Shown in pieces: positions 45,791-57,174 of a DNA stretch of 64,000 nucleotides. The notes beneath the pieces were generated by a model. It made no database searches. It saw only the letters and a list, made by a program, of their open reading frames with translations, and was not told the DNA's origin. Source of the stretch: Epiperipatus broadwayi (Eukaryota; Onychophora; Udeonychophora; Euonychophora; Peripatidae); the NCBI GenBank assembly GCA_028023455.1, contig JAQFVV010000027.1:4895845-4959844 (forward strand), read 5' to 3'. A program made the position numbers and the translations under genes. Numbering within the stretch: position 1 is the stretch's first letter; each line of letters starts with the position of its first letter.

Positions 45791-46429
45791 TGTTATGTAA
45801 AAGATTTTATTGATTTCTATAATGCATCTTTTAAGCATTTGAGTTTGTTAAGTTCTATGATGTAAATACAATTTTAAAGGGCAGACTTAATTGTGTCTAA
45901 GATTGGTAAATAGTAATATATTGTCATCTATAGTTAGTGGTCATATAGTTTAATTATTGCATCTTGTTACCTATATTTTTGATTCCCTTGTCATCATTGA
46001 TCTTACCACACAATATATACATGCAATTTTGAATATGTACTTATAATTTTCCATTTGACCATATAAACATTAATTGCATGAATAAAGCCTTTTGAAATAG
46101 ATAAATGATATCCCAAGATGCATTGGATGTTTATCAACATTTTTTAATTGGCTCAATTCACAACTTTTCACATGCTTTCATTATCTTGAAAAGTATTTAT
46201 TAATAACAAATTAATACAATTTCCAAAATTATGACACCATTATTCTTAAATAAATATATTAATGATAATTACTAAACATTTATTAAATCAGAAATTATCA
46301 TAACATTTTGAAGTCTAGGCATAGTTTTTAAACTTTAATTATGGCCATTGGAATTCTGGGAAAAATAGAAAAAAACTGTTTTAGAAATTAATTTTGTTAG
46401 TGATTATACAAACTAACTCTGACTCATAT
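45791..46429. other. non-coding stretch with a short F5-like piece
   Basis: 46095-46130 ('gataaatgat..cccaagatgcat') resembles the F5 stem I/III region. Nothing else was recognised. Confidence 0.45.
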
Positions 46430-46720
46430 GTACATCCACATATAGAACATGCTGATCCATTTGTCTATTTGATGGATGTTTTGTGATAATGTTTTTAATT
46501 TCTTCTGTAGAATTTTAAACTTGTATTTTGAAATGTTTCAATATTCACAAATATAGCTCTCCAATATATTCTACTATCTGCCATATTTTCACAATGAAAA
46601 TTAATATTCCACTTTTTTTGAATGTCTTTGAGATCATCCTTATAAATAAGTTTTACTTCTTCCATAAAATGTTCAAATTAACCATATACATATTATTATT
46701 AATCAAAACTATAAAGAATA
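46430..46720 (-). pseudogene. LINE-B C-terminal fragment
   Basis: On the minus strand this is collinear with 30780-31100. It has the blocks for 'IDQHVLYVD', the 'K..ADSRIYWR' region ('gctctccaatatattct') and the 'K..I.F' lysine-rich segment. No intact frame. Confidence 0.5.
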
Positions 46721-46799
46721 ATTAACTGAACTCCATTTTACTTTTCCCATGTGTAATATATTAAATATACTTACAACTTTTCATTTCACCACAAAAATT

Positions 46800-47005
46800 T
46801 CATCACACAAATACAATTGAAATAGATAAATGACTTCCAAGATGCATTTCATGTTGACCAGCATGCTCCAATCGGCAAGGGTCATAGTTATAAATCAATA
46901 TTGATAAATATTGAGCATGGATAAAGTAGACATGTGACAAATAATGAATTGAAAAAAATGAAGAATACTAGTTTAATATGAAATGCATCTTGGATTATTT
47001 TGTTG
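46800..47005. repeat. F5 repeat fragments in opposite orientations
   Basis: 46826-46870 (minus) and 46970-47000 (plus) both contain the F5 ribozyme 3' half: GAAA, then the palindrome ATGCAT, then C, then TTGG. In both, the CTGATGA half is degraded. These copies show that the F5 stem III consensus is palindromic. Confidence 0.55.
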
Positions 47006-47039
47006 TTGTTTTTTCAAGTGCCTTTATCCATGTGATTAA

Positions 47040-47345
47040 AGTATAAAACAGTAGCAACTTTCTCAACTTAGTATAGTCATCCAGTGCAAGTCATTGTGAT
47101 TAATGGATGCTAGAAGGTTTATATATCAAAATCCCTATCTAGTGCCTACTCATCCAATATCCCCTGTTTCTAGCTTGTTGCTTTCACCAGTGAGAAACCT
47201 TGAATTTGAGAGCATTGAATCTAGATTTTTTTTATGTAATGCAAACCTCTAGAAATCACATTTTATCTTTTTAGTTAATTCTAAACCTATGAATCCAAAA
47301 TAAAAACACAATAATGTTTCAATATAAGCTGATATGCTTATATCA
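47040..47345 (-). repeat. F1 repeat, minus copy
   Basis: Has 'agtcatccagtgcaag', 'tagtgcctactcatccaatat', a decayed hammerhead (CTGGTGA, GAAAC followed by a deletion of the cleavage triplet) and 'aaaacacaataatgttt'. It faces the plus-strand units at its right. Confidence 0.7.
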
Positions 47346-48220
47346 TCACTATGGTTAGTAAAACATCAAAATGTATAGATACTGAACTTGGTTTAGATTT
47401 GTATGACTATGTAAGTGAACGAGCATGTATTGAAACCATTATTGGGTTTTCATCTTGAGCTCCTAGCTGTACAGTTAACTAAATAAGTAAAAGGAACTGC
47501 TGGAGAGAGATGCATTAGATCTAAAGATCTAGCTGCAATATTCTCAGATCCAAGATTTCTCACTAATGAAATCCACAAGCTAGAAACTAGTCATTGTATT
47601 GGCTGAGTAGGCAATAGATATAGATTTTATGTACAAACTTTCTTGCATCCGTTGATTATTAAGGCTTGCACTGTGTGGCACTACTGCATAGAGAATTTCC
47701 TACTGTTTTAACAGCTTATGTAAGCATAGAAAATGGTAATAATATGATTTACAAGTATATCAATCCTGCTCACAGGGTGATGGTGACTGTGGCTATTCAA
47801 AAACCAAAGACACCAAAATGTATAGATATTGAACTGAGTTCAGATCTGTATCACTATAAAAGTAACTTAGTTTGTATTGAAAACATTATTGTGTTTTCAT
47901 TTTGGACTCAAAGCTTTATAGTTAGCTAATAAGGTAAAAGGTGGCTGCTGGAGAGTTGCATTAGATCCTAAGATTTAAGTGCAGTGCTCTCAGATTCAAG
48001 AAGTTGATAAAAGCCACTAACTGGAAATTAGTCTGGTAGTAGATAATGAGTAGGCATTAGATAAAATGTTGGCACACAAACCTTTTAGCATCTGTTGATT
48101 ACTATGGCTTGTATTGGGTAGCACTATTGTATGGAGAGAGTTGCTAGTGTTTTAACGATTTGTGTAAGCATAAGAAATGATGATCATGTTGTGCTTTAGT
48201 TGATTAAAGTATACATAGTG
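47345..48220 (+). repeat. F1 tandem pair, plus strand
   Basis: 'aaaatgtatagata.tgaac' recurs at 47368 and 47815, giving a period of about 447 bp. Both units keep the F1 order, including 'cattattg.gttttcat', 'ggtggctgctggagag' and 'tgtgtaagcataagaaatg'. Both hammerheads are decayed (CTAATGA near 47561, a deletion near 48003). Confidence 0.75.
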
Positions 48221-48719
48221 TAATAGAATGTTATGAGAATATTTAAGATATTTCATATGGAAATAGTCATGTGGAGATCACGTAATCATCCCACATGATT
48301 GTGTTTAATAATAGTAGGTATGTCAATCTTTAATTAAAAATGGTCTGATAATTTCTAGCCCAATAAACTATTAATAATCATCATTAAAGCATTAATCTGG
48401 AGGGAATGACATCATAGTTATGAATTTAAAAAATTTGGCAACTTTAAATTAAATTGTAGTAATTAAATATAATTTTAAATATGCATAAAAATTAAATCTA
48501 ATAGAAACTATACGCTCTCAAATCTAATATTAAGTAAGCATCATTGACTTCTATTCCCAGTAACACATTAAATTCCAAATAAGAATTATTTATATTTAAT
48601 ATAAGTTTATTATCTGTCTATATACAAAATGTACAAATACTTACAAAATACAATTTAATTTGCTTATAAGGCAATATGTAACTTACTTATACTAAATGTT
48701 TCTTATATATGTAAGTAGA
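48221..48719. other. non-coding stretch
   Basis: No feature was recognised. Confidence 0.5.
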
Positions 48720-48875
48720 GTGGTTTGAACTTAGGACTTTTCAATTTATATTAATTCTTCACTCCATCTCAAGCAACCAATCTTTTTTGCTTATATGTGA
48801 TCATGTGTATCGATTGCTTAAGATGGAGTGGGAAATGACTATAGGCTAAAAAAATCTGAAATTCAAACTCCTTTA
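48720..48875. repeat. short palindrome with F5-like ends
   Basis: Arms about 48728-48790 and 48808-48872 are inverted: 'gtttgaact/aattcaaac', 'cactccatctcaagcaa/ttgcttaagatggagtg'. The 'ttgaacttag' and 'actccatctcaa' wording is shared with the F5 left end at 14975-15025. Confidence 0.6.
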
Positions 48876-48984
48876 TTTACATAAAAAAAATATTTTAAAG
48901 GGCACAACTTGCAAATCACAAACTTGATTTATGAGATACAAAAAAAATTTATTAGCTGAAAAAATAGTCATTTTATCTTCTTTT

Positions 48985-49284
48985 TTTTTGGGGGGGGGGG
49001 GGAATGAAAAATAATCAAGCTGAAATTCATTTATTATAGACATATAATTATGTCATTCTGCATAGCTCAGTGCAGTAACAGAGAGGTAGCTCATAGTGCT
49101 AAAGTGTCATGAATTGATTGTTCAGTCTGATCCTTTTGACAGTCAAATGTCACATAACCCTCTAAACAACTAAAAATTGATTATTTTATTGGAACTATAT
49201 TTAGTAATATGAATTATATATTTTTAGATATAATTGTAATATGTCATTTCTACATTATCATAATGTATTGAAATATTTTGTAGT
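48985..49284. other. non-coding stretch with a G homopolymer
   Basis: A run of about 14 G follows a T run at 48981-49003. 49060-49120 has a weak tRNA-like look ('catagctcagtg', 'gaggtagctc'), insufficient for a call. Confidence 0.4.
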
Positions 49285-49315
49285 TCTGATGAAAACTGCT
49301 GAGTAGTCGAAACTG
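49285..49315 (+). ncRNA. isolated hammerhead-core-like motif
   Basis: CTGATGA (about 49288-49294) and GAAAC (about 49311-49315) are separated by 16 nt containing ACT/AGT complementarity. I cannot trace stem I or a cleavage triplet. The wording is typical of Penelope terminal repeats. No palindromic partner was found. Confidence 0.25.
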
Positions 49316-50018
49316 CAATAAAGGAAACTTTGAGTAAAAACAACATGTTTGCATTGAATAAAGTATAGAGGAAAAGAATTATTAATTGTACTTGTTAATA
49401 TTCAGAAGATAATGAAGAGAGAAGATGAATATTCAAAAAGCTGTGTTTATTACTAATTAACAATTAAATAATTAATGCTTGCACAATTCATGATAATAGC
49501 CAATGCCTTTGAAAGCAGCAGACCAGATTTTTGGCATTTTGGATATCATGAAGTTACTACTCTTGGAATGGATGATGAAAAAGTTAGGTTTTTATTATGC
49601 TGACCAGATACTAGTCCCTTATACCCAACATAATGCTCTTCTTACTTACCATCTTTATTGTTTCTTTGATCACTTGATTACATATCATTTTCATTACTAC
49701 CATGATATGGTTCTACTTCACTAGAGAATTTTTAAAATATCAGTATCAGCTAACACCAGTACAGTTCTGTCTCTATTTGAGTGAAGAAAAAATATCTGAT
49801 GATATAATTGGCAATTTAAGAAACTCGATTTCTTCAATAGATCATTCTTTCATTTTAATCTTTTCACAATGCTAAAGATTTTTTATCATCAACATAATGA
49901 TGGTTTATAACATTGTTTTTCTTGTTTCTGTTTTTTCACTAGCATTATCTTTAAAAAATTTGTATTTATAACAATGACTTTTTCCACACACTTGAATCAT
50001 GGATTAAAGTTCTTCATA
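49316..50018. other. non-coding stretch
   Basis: A 73-codon frame (49503-49724, plus) has no recognisable domain. Nothing else was seen. Confidence 0.4.
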
Positions 50019-50584
50019 ATTGCATGCAGGTCCAATCAGAAGGGTGGACAGGAGGAGCAGCTGCCCTGGGCCTTGCAATATTAGGGGGGCTCAACTTGGT
50101 AACTCAATATGTTAATCAAAAATACAGAAGGCAATGAAATGTCCCAACTCATAGAACAGCCTTAATTTTACAGTTAAATTCCCCAAAAAATATTCGAGTA
50201 AAATGTTTCCAGCAAGCATACCATGAGTTGAAAACATATCAGTTTAGGGATGAAGTGCCAATTTGATGACTCTGTAAGAAAAGTGACTGCAGTGCTCAGA
50301 AACTGCAAGAACTAATGGTCTCATCCCTCTGTCAGTTTTGTGCTAACGGTGTTTTACAATACTAATAGTACTGAGTGAATCTACCCTATTCAAGTGCTAT
50401 CTAGGTCTACTCTTCTTGTTTGTTTCTGTGACTCAAAACTAATTGCTCCCGGGGTCCTGTTTTCAGTGCTGTAAGTAAAACCACTCATCCCCCCCCCCGA
50501 TGTTCTTATTTTAAGTTTTGAAGGGCCTCTAAAATATTAGTTGCCCCAGGCTTCATATTTTCTCTGAAAGACCCTGATTGAATG
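50019..50584. mobile_element. hAT-like non-autonomous element
   Basis: The element is 50027-50576 (550 bp). It starts CAGGTCC and ends GACCCTG, with inverted subterminal blocks 'ctgccctgggcc' and 'ttgccccaggct', and 'aatattaggggggc' against 'gcctctaaaatatt'. The flanks are attgcatg (50019-50026) and attgaatg (50577-50584), a 7/8 match to an 8-bp duplication. No transposase was seen. It abuts the Merlin element on its right. Confidence 0.65.
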
Positions 50585-51899
50585 CATATAGTGATGCTAT
50601 AATGATGAGCAGTAGTTTACTTGTGATGTAATGCAGCCACTAGGTGATGCTGCAGTACCATCAACCCCCAAGAAGCCTGCAAGTGATAAATTTTTATCCA
50701 AAAATTGCTGAAATTTCTGAAATTGAAAAATTAAAATGCTGAAGGCAAAGTAAATTGAACAAATTCTTCTAAAATACAAATAAAAAACACTATAAAATTC
50801 GAATTACAAAAACAGAAATTGGTGAAAATGTACCCCCTCCCCCCAATGAAGAATTTCTACCCAAAAATTGCTGAAATCAACAAATTAGAATGCCTAAATT
50901 GAACATATTCTTCTAAACTACAAATAAAAAGAAAAAATTGAAAGAAAACGTTATAAAATTTGAATTACAAAAACAGAAAAACTATAATAGTAAATGTCAA
51001 AAAAAATAACGAAGCTTCATTAATGGTGGATGGCGAGAATGTAGTTTTTAAAAAATAGATTTATAAAGATCTGTGATAAAAAATATTATCAATTATCTTC
51101 CTGGCTGACTTGTCCAGTATTTGTAGTACAATTATTTAGAGAACACTTAACTAATAATAGCAGATTAAGTAATGGTGGTTATTTGGTTTTAAAAAATACA
51201 ACAAAGATGGCAGAAATTAACAGCAGATTTAGCAAACAATTATTTAAAAGTAGTTCCATAAAAAATAGGCAAAAAGAAGGCTATTTGCAGCATAAAAATC
51301 CATTAACTATCAAAAAACAAAATTAATTTAAAATCTATTATTTACAACTCTTTCTTAAAATTATAAAATTTAGCTTTCAATTGTTAAACTTCTTAACTTA
51401 GCTCTTTTATCTTCATAAAACAAAGGTGATCCTCAAGTTAATAAAAAATGGCACTGCAGAGATTGCATTTACTTTCATTCAAACAAAATTTATTTTTAAA
51501 ATTAACTTACACACAAAAATTAGAAACTGGTAAATAGTTGCGTAACCAATTAAATTCATACATATATACCAATTAAAGATTTAAAAAGAGAAATATAATC
51601 GCACTTTAATATATTACATGAAAAATATAATTTCTTGAGCCAGCAAATTTAATCAAAATGTAACTGGACTAGTCATTTAAAATATCTGCTTAGTTTTATT
51701 ATGACATATTAAGTATTTTGTACTGCTACAAATAGAAATTATTGGGATTATTTTTATTTTTTGATGGGGTTAAGATGGATTTTTTTATGCAGATGAATAC
51801 AACATTAAACATGTGCAAACTTTCAGGCAACATTTCAAAAACCCCCACCAAAATTTAAGTAGCACCTTTTCAGTAATCTTTGTTCACTCAAAATGTTAA

Positions 51900-52740
51900 A
51901 AATTTGGGATATCCCAATGATGGAATACGAAGCAGTGGAGTTCCTCAAAAATAAAAATGTTCTGCTTTCTCAAAGTGTATCAATAGCCATCAAATGACAT
52001 TTTATGTGAATCCAAGGGCATGATAAAGGTGCAACATTGGTGCATGTCAAAGTTGCATAGCACTTTGGAAAGGAACCAGGTTTGAGGGCTGCAGATTGTC
52101 ATTTGTCACAGCCATCCAAATCATTTATTACTGGAGTAAAAACCAATTGACCATACAATCAGGAATAAATGATTTGGATTTGAACAGGAACACTGTTGTT
52201 GCATGGATGTAATATTTGAGAGAAGCCTGTAAAGAAAGTCTGCTATCTTCACCATCCTGCAAAATTGGACGCTCAGGAAAAATTGTAGAGGTTGACAAAA
52301 CTCTATTCACTAATCACAAAAACCAACAGGGAAGAAATTCTTCCACAACAGTGGTTATTTGGTGATTTATGTAGGGAAACAAAAGAGTGTCATTGTCACT
52401 ATTCCAGGTCAAACAGTGTCTATTCTCCTAGATGCCATTAAGCACCATATAGCACCATTAACCTCCATATATTCTGACAGTTGGAAGGCCTATAAAAGTG
52501 ATGAATTGAATGCTGCAGATTACCAACATTTCAAAGTCAATTACACATATAATTTTGTCAATCCTTCTACTGGGATGCATACACAAAACATAGAAAGATT
52601 TTTGGGGCTATTAAAATGGCACAATAAAAGAGAGGGGGACCACTCAACATCACCTGGAGTCATATTTGTCTGAATTCATGTGGCAATGACTGCACCATGA
52701 TGAAGATATATTTGATGCTACATTATAAACCATTACTCTA
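51900..52740 (+). pseudogene. Merlin (ISXO2-like) transposase, frameshifted
   Basis: The DDE transposase core is visible across frameshifts. CGLQIVIC then FIYYW-like text lies near 52095. IVEVDKTLF (52280-52305) holds the first catalytic Asp. An open frame from 52359 (104 codons) has VTIPGQTVSILLDAIKHHI, IYSDSWKAY (second Asp), YNFVNPSTGMHTQNIERF (catalytic Glu) and LKWHNKREG. The N-terminal zinc-binding part is weak. All three catalytic residues remain, but at least two frameshifts and stops prevent expression. Its role when intact is cut-and-paste transposition of the flanking inverted repeats. Confidence 0.85.
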
Positions 52741-52854
52741 CCATCAGTGGAAATTTTACAATTTCTAAATTGTTGTAATCTGTTTACATTTTGTGTTAAA
52801 TTATTTTTTTAATCTGCTATTATTAGTTAAGTGAGCTGCAATCTGTTTAAAAAA

Positions 52855-52995
52855 AGATTTATCTAAATAATTTTGCTCCAATAAGCCTCTAAATTTGAAA
52901 GTTTTTCTAAATAATTTTGCTCCAATAAGTGTCAAAATTTGAATGTTTCTCTAAATAATTTTGCACCAAAAGCCTAAAAATTTGAACCTTTTTTT
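52855..52995 (+). repeat. short tandem repeat inside the Merlin element, about 53 bp x 3
   Basis: 'ctaaataattttgc.cca' is followed by 'aagc/gt.....aaatttga', repeated three times with small changes, just inside the right inverted repeat. Confidence 0.8.
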
Positions 52996-54295
52996 TGCCT
53001 ATTTTTTGTGGAACTATTTTTAAATAATTCTTTATTAAAGCCTGCTGTTAATTTTTGCCATCTTTGTTGTATTTTCTAAACCAAATAACCACTGTTATTT
53101 AATCTGCTGTTATTAGTTAAGTGTGCTGCAATCTGTTCTCTAAATAATTGTACTACATATACCAGACAAGTCAGCCTGGAAGAAAATTGGTAATATTTTT
53201 TTACGACAGATCTCTATAAATCTATTTTAAAAACTTATAATATATTTAAATGATATGTTATAATTTCAAAGCAGATAATAATTAATATATTAAATTTTTG
53301 GGAAAGACAATTAGAAGCTCTCCGGTGTAATGTTCTTATTGCTTTTTAGCTTATATCAATCGCTGCTTTGAAATCTGATCACACAGGCATATTTGCAAAT
53401 GTTGAAAGTCTTTTATTTTTTAAATATTGATGAAATTTAGTATATTTTTTTGAAAAGTACTTATTTTTGATCGTGCATGGAGGGGGGGGTTGTGTTTTAT
53501 ATATTAGACCAAATTCTATTTTTGTAATTTATAGCTACTTTTATTTTTTAAATAGCTGTGAGTGCATTGTTATCTATATTTAATTACTTAATAAGTATTA
53601 ATCTGTTATTAAGGTTCATGGATTATTACACCCCATGTAATAGTGTTGAAAATCAAAGGAATTTTTTTTAAAATGTATTACATTCCTGTCATCCACCATT
53701 AATGAAGTTTGTTAATTTTGTTGACATGTACTATTATATTTTTTTTGTTTTTGTGATTTGAATTTTATAGCATTTTCTTCCAATTTTTTTTAAATTGTAT
53801 TTTAGAAGGATTTGCTCAATGTAGGCACTTTAATTTGCTAATTTCAGTGATTTTTGGATAGAAATGTATCACTTGCAGTGCACCATCACCTAGCGGCCAC
53901 ATTACACCCATAAGTAAACTACCAGATGAGCTAACTCACATTGTAAAGAAAACTTTGACCATACTATTACAATTTTCTACTCATTATTTATGCACATGAA
54001 ATGTTGATGTATGGACACTACTAAAAATAGCAAAAAAAAGAGAGGCTAAAGTCAATCGAGGAAGAATTAAAAAAATTACTTTCTAGTATTTCATCTCTAG
54101 GATTATAAAAATCTGAAAGTCACATAGGCCTCCAGTATCACATTAAATATATTATTGATATATTATTTTATTTGTAATTAATTTATTTCAATGTTTGAAT
54201 GTTGGCTAAAAAGAGGTTTTATTCAGTATATATATATCATATTATTATTACTATTTGTGGGATATTCTATGTAGTGAAAAAGCTAAATGCTGATG

Positions 54296-54340
54296 TTTCA
54301 GTACAATATCAAGTACCTTCCTCAGAGCTTCTTTCTCAAA
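54296..54340 (-). ncRNA. hammerhead ribozyme-like motif (F3), left arm
   Basis: Minus strand: CTGAGGA (54325-54319), stem II GTAC/GTAC, GAAA (54299-54296), then CATC. The stem I 5' strand is shortened by a small deletion relative to the right arm, so it pairs less well. Confidence 0.5.
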
Positions 54341-54367
54341 TCATCAGAATGTGTTCTTATGATTTGA

Positions 54368-54430
54368 GAAAGAGGATGCTCTGAGGAAGGTACTTGATAT
54401 TGTACTGAAACATCAGCATTTAGCTTTTTC
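54368..54430 (+). ncRNA. hammerhead ribozyme-like motif (F3), right arm
   Basis: CTGAGGA (54381-54387) and GAAA (54407-54410) are intact. Stem II has A-T closing, a bulged G, then GTAC with GTAC. The triplet ATC ends at 54414. Inner stem I is ATGCT (54376-54380) with AGCAT (54415-54419), perfect. Outer stem I is GAAAG (54368-54372) with CTTTTTC (54424-54430). Stem III is only about 1 bp, so activity would probably need a dimer or is lost. Confidence 0.55.
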
Positions 54431-54499
54431 ACTACATGGAATATCCCACAAATAGTAATAATAATATGACATTTCTTTATCCATGAAAATATTAGAATT

Positions 54500-54501
<2 letters not shown>

Positions 54502-54539
<38 letters not shown>
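54502..54539. repeat. (AT)n microsatellite
   Basis: About 19 AT copies, 30 bp after the F3 palindrome. Confidence 0.95.
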
Positions 54540-54540
<1 letters not shown>

Positions 54541-54977
54541 GATGGCTGAGCATGCTTTCAGCCAATAAATCCAGATTCATACCACCCATTAACTCTGTGA
54601 TGCATTATATAATATATATGGAATGCTAATATATATAAATTGGTAATTTACATAATCCATTTTTTAGATAGTTGAGTCCTATTTTCTTCTTTATTGATGG
54701 TGTAGAAATTGTTAGAAATAAGCTATACCTGTTTTACCTTTTGCTTTCTGTCATCACATTCAGTACAGGTGATCTTAGCATTTACTGGGTCGAAAATGTG
54801 GCTAGACTATTGTTCGTGCTCTAATAAAATGGATTTATATTCAGAATCGTTTGTCAAATGTTTGAATAAGTACTTGTGTTGTGAGATTTTATTGTAAGTA
54901 TTGTAATTTGTTATTCAATACACATATTGCACAAGAAAATATCCCAGTGCATATCATTAGCTGAAAATTCAATTACA

Positions 54978-55134
54978 AAATGTTCAAATCATCCTCCTAA
55001 ACATTATGTTTTTTTCAGCGATGCCCTCTATGAATAAATGTAAAGTGCTGTTTAAAGTTCAGACTTTACATTTATTCACAGAGGACATTGCAAAATAAAA
55101 ACTTAATGTTTGGAAGGGTAATTTGAACATTTTA
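54978..55134. repeat. palindromic foldback, 157 bp
   Basis: Arms 54978-55047 and 55065-55134 are inverted ('aaaatgttcaaat/atttgaacatttt', 'ctatgaataaatgtaaag/ctttacatttattcacag'), with a loop of about 15 bp. No coding capacity. Possibly a MITE. No duplication was identified. Confidence 0.75.
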
Positions 55135-56229
55135 CATATTATTCGATATGTTCTTCCGTTCGATGAATATACTACTATATGGTCTATTATTATGACATCT
55201 CATCTTTATTATGCTGATCATCTTTCCTTGGCATTACAAAATCTTGAAAACATATTGAAAATGTTCTTGCTACTCATGGCTTCACTATCATATTCTGTTT
55301 GAATCATTTCAAACATTTCAGTAGCAGTTTTACCTAATTTAAAATAAAACTTAATGTTAGCACATTGTTCCACTGTAGTTTAAGGTACAAAGCAATTATA
55401 TATCACATAATAAATCATGACCCAGGCATACTAGTGCCTTAAAATTTTTGTGGTCAATAGTTAAACTATATCACTAAATAACACATGCACTGACTTAGAA
55501 ATGGTGCTTCAGATATCTTAGAGAGAGAATCAATTACCCATCACTTTTTCACTGGACTGAACTGTGTTTATGCTCAAATTATAGAAGGAAGTTGAATTAC
55601 ATGCAGATTTGTTTTTACTAAATTGGGAATGTCTGTTAGAAAAAGAACAATTTAAAAATCTTTAACTCCTTTACATTCTGCATGGTTTAATGCAGTAGTA
55701 GATGACAAAGCTTGGACCTCAGATGTATCGATCATACCAGCTCTATCACTTCTGGTAGTTAAATTTCTTATAAACTCTCGAAAAATAAGCCATCCAATTA
55801 TTATTATTACTACTACTACTATATTATACTATTCAGGCTACTAAATGCATAAAAACATTGGTTCCAATACTGAATTCTAAATTTTCACTAAGGAATGCAA
55901 AATCCGGAAACTGGTTTGGGATATCTAGTGCTCATTGGTCACTCAAGCATAAAGTAAATAACTATGAAGTAGGTTGAAGAGAACTACTTTTGTGAGGTTA
56001 AATAGATCAGAAGTGAAATCTTTTGGAGATCCATGATGCATGTTCTCAACAGCCATTGTATCCTTCATCTTATTCTTACACAATTGAGGGATGTGATGAT
56101 TATTCATTTGCTATCATATCTTAATCTTCTGTTAAGGGATATAATAATGAAGACATAAAAATTAAAACCTCTTAGTATACTGGATGTTGTAACAAGACCC
56201 TCATAAATTAAGAGAAAATGAATCTTCTA
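55135..56229. other. non-coding stretch
   Basis: No feature was recognised. A short (ATT/ACT)n tract lies at 55798-55824. Confidence 0.5.
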
Positions 56230-56385
56230 AGTAGTCATCATCATCATTATCAATCCATTGCAGAATGAGAGTCTTTCCAAGTTTAATACAATTTCTCTGA
56301 TCTCTAGCCTCTCTTCTTCACACCTCACCAGCATTTTCCCCATTTCATTCATCCATCCCTCATGTGGTCTTTTGCTAGGTCATTT
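56230..56385 (-). pseudogene. RTE-type LINE 3' end fragment
   Basis: Minus strand: 'catcatcattatcaatccattgc' at the left is the family's 3' terminus. Inward come the blocks for 'R..ARDQR' and 'MNEMG' equivalents. About 155 bp only, 5'-truncated. Confidence 0.7.
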
Positions 56386-57174
56386 ACAGTAATATTTCTA
56401 AATGTAATTCATAGTACAACAACCAAAGTCAAATAGGCAAAAGAATATTCACAATCTGCTATCAAAGCATAAGAATCTATCTTTTATCTACAATGGTTAT
56501 TTTGACCGTGAATCGTTTTTTTAAGCTTAGGTATTGTGCTGTGCATTATATATATATAAGCAAAAATGTATGTTATAAAATAGCTAAAATAAATATTTAT
56601 TCTGAATTTTATAGTTTAAATAAATTGGAGTTTTAATAATTCTGTTAACTTGTTTTGTTGTTTAAATATACATTGTCTTTATATAATCTTGGACAAACTA
56701 AGAAAGGAGGGACCACTTTTTTTCTAGTTGTTGCTAATCAATTATAAATAAGCGTTTTGAAGTCGAAATGAATTGTGTTATGTAGTTACAATTTGATATA
56801 TGTGTAACAGTAAACGATATTTTTTTAAATAAACTTTCCAGCATTCCTTCAAAGAGAAATTGTTAAAAAAAAAAAAGGCATTATTTATCATTCTAAACAA
56901 ATCACAGATGGTTATTTATTTCAATTTAATATTTAAGTTTAATATTTAAGTTAGATGGTTATTTATTCTCTAATTAAATGTAACTAAATTATCAATTTGC
57001 TGCCCAATAATTAAGTAATTAGCTAAGTTAGCTATAGATTGGCTACCCTAAAACCCCATAAGCCTGCTTACAATCTGAAAAATAAATTGTTTTACTGGCT
57101 CATTTGAAACCAGTTCGTGAAGATGGTATTTTAAGACTACACATTCAATGTGTTTTTTTATATAATGAGCGTGC
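56386..57174. other. AT-rich non-coding stretch
   Basis: No feature was recognised, apart from a short duplicated phrase 'ttaatatttaagtt' at 56926-56951. Confidence 0.5.

Larger units (their letters stand above)
50603..53931. mobile_element. Merlin DNA transposon, 3.3 kb, with 8-bp TSD
   Basis: The element is 50611-53923. It is flanked by tgatgagc (50603-50610) and agatgagc (53924-53931), 7/8 identical. The right end in reverse complement begins GGTAGTTTACTT, while the left begins AGTAGTTTACTT. GG ends and 8-9 bp duplications are typical of Merlin. The inverted repeats are unusually long: 50611-51300 matches 53923-52976 reversed, apart from an insertion of about 440 bp at about 53235-53675 in the right arm and a duplication of about 165 bp in the left arm (50686-50790 and 50850-50935). 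The transposase remnant lies between the arms. Confidence 0.85.
54236..54469. repeat. F3 hammerhead repeat, tight inverted pair
   Basis: Arms of about 110 bp (54236-54344 and 54359-54469) are reverse complements around a loop of about 14 bp. The outer ends are 'atattattattactatttg'. Each arm carries a hammerhead-like motif. No other copy of this family lies in the window. Confidence 0.85.

Noticed and set aside
48985-49003. Run of about 14 G (also short G/C runs at 436-447, 21354-21366 and 50490-50498)
   Set aside because: Probably simple homopolymers. Length is sequencing-sensitive, and no G-quadruplex pattern of four tracts is present.
49060-49120. tRNA-like wording near 'catagctcagtg'
   Set aside because: No acceptor pairing or recognisable B box.
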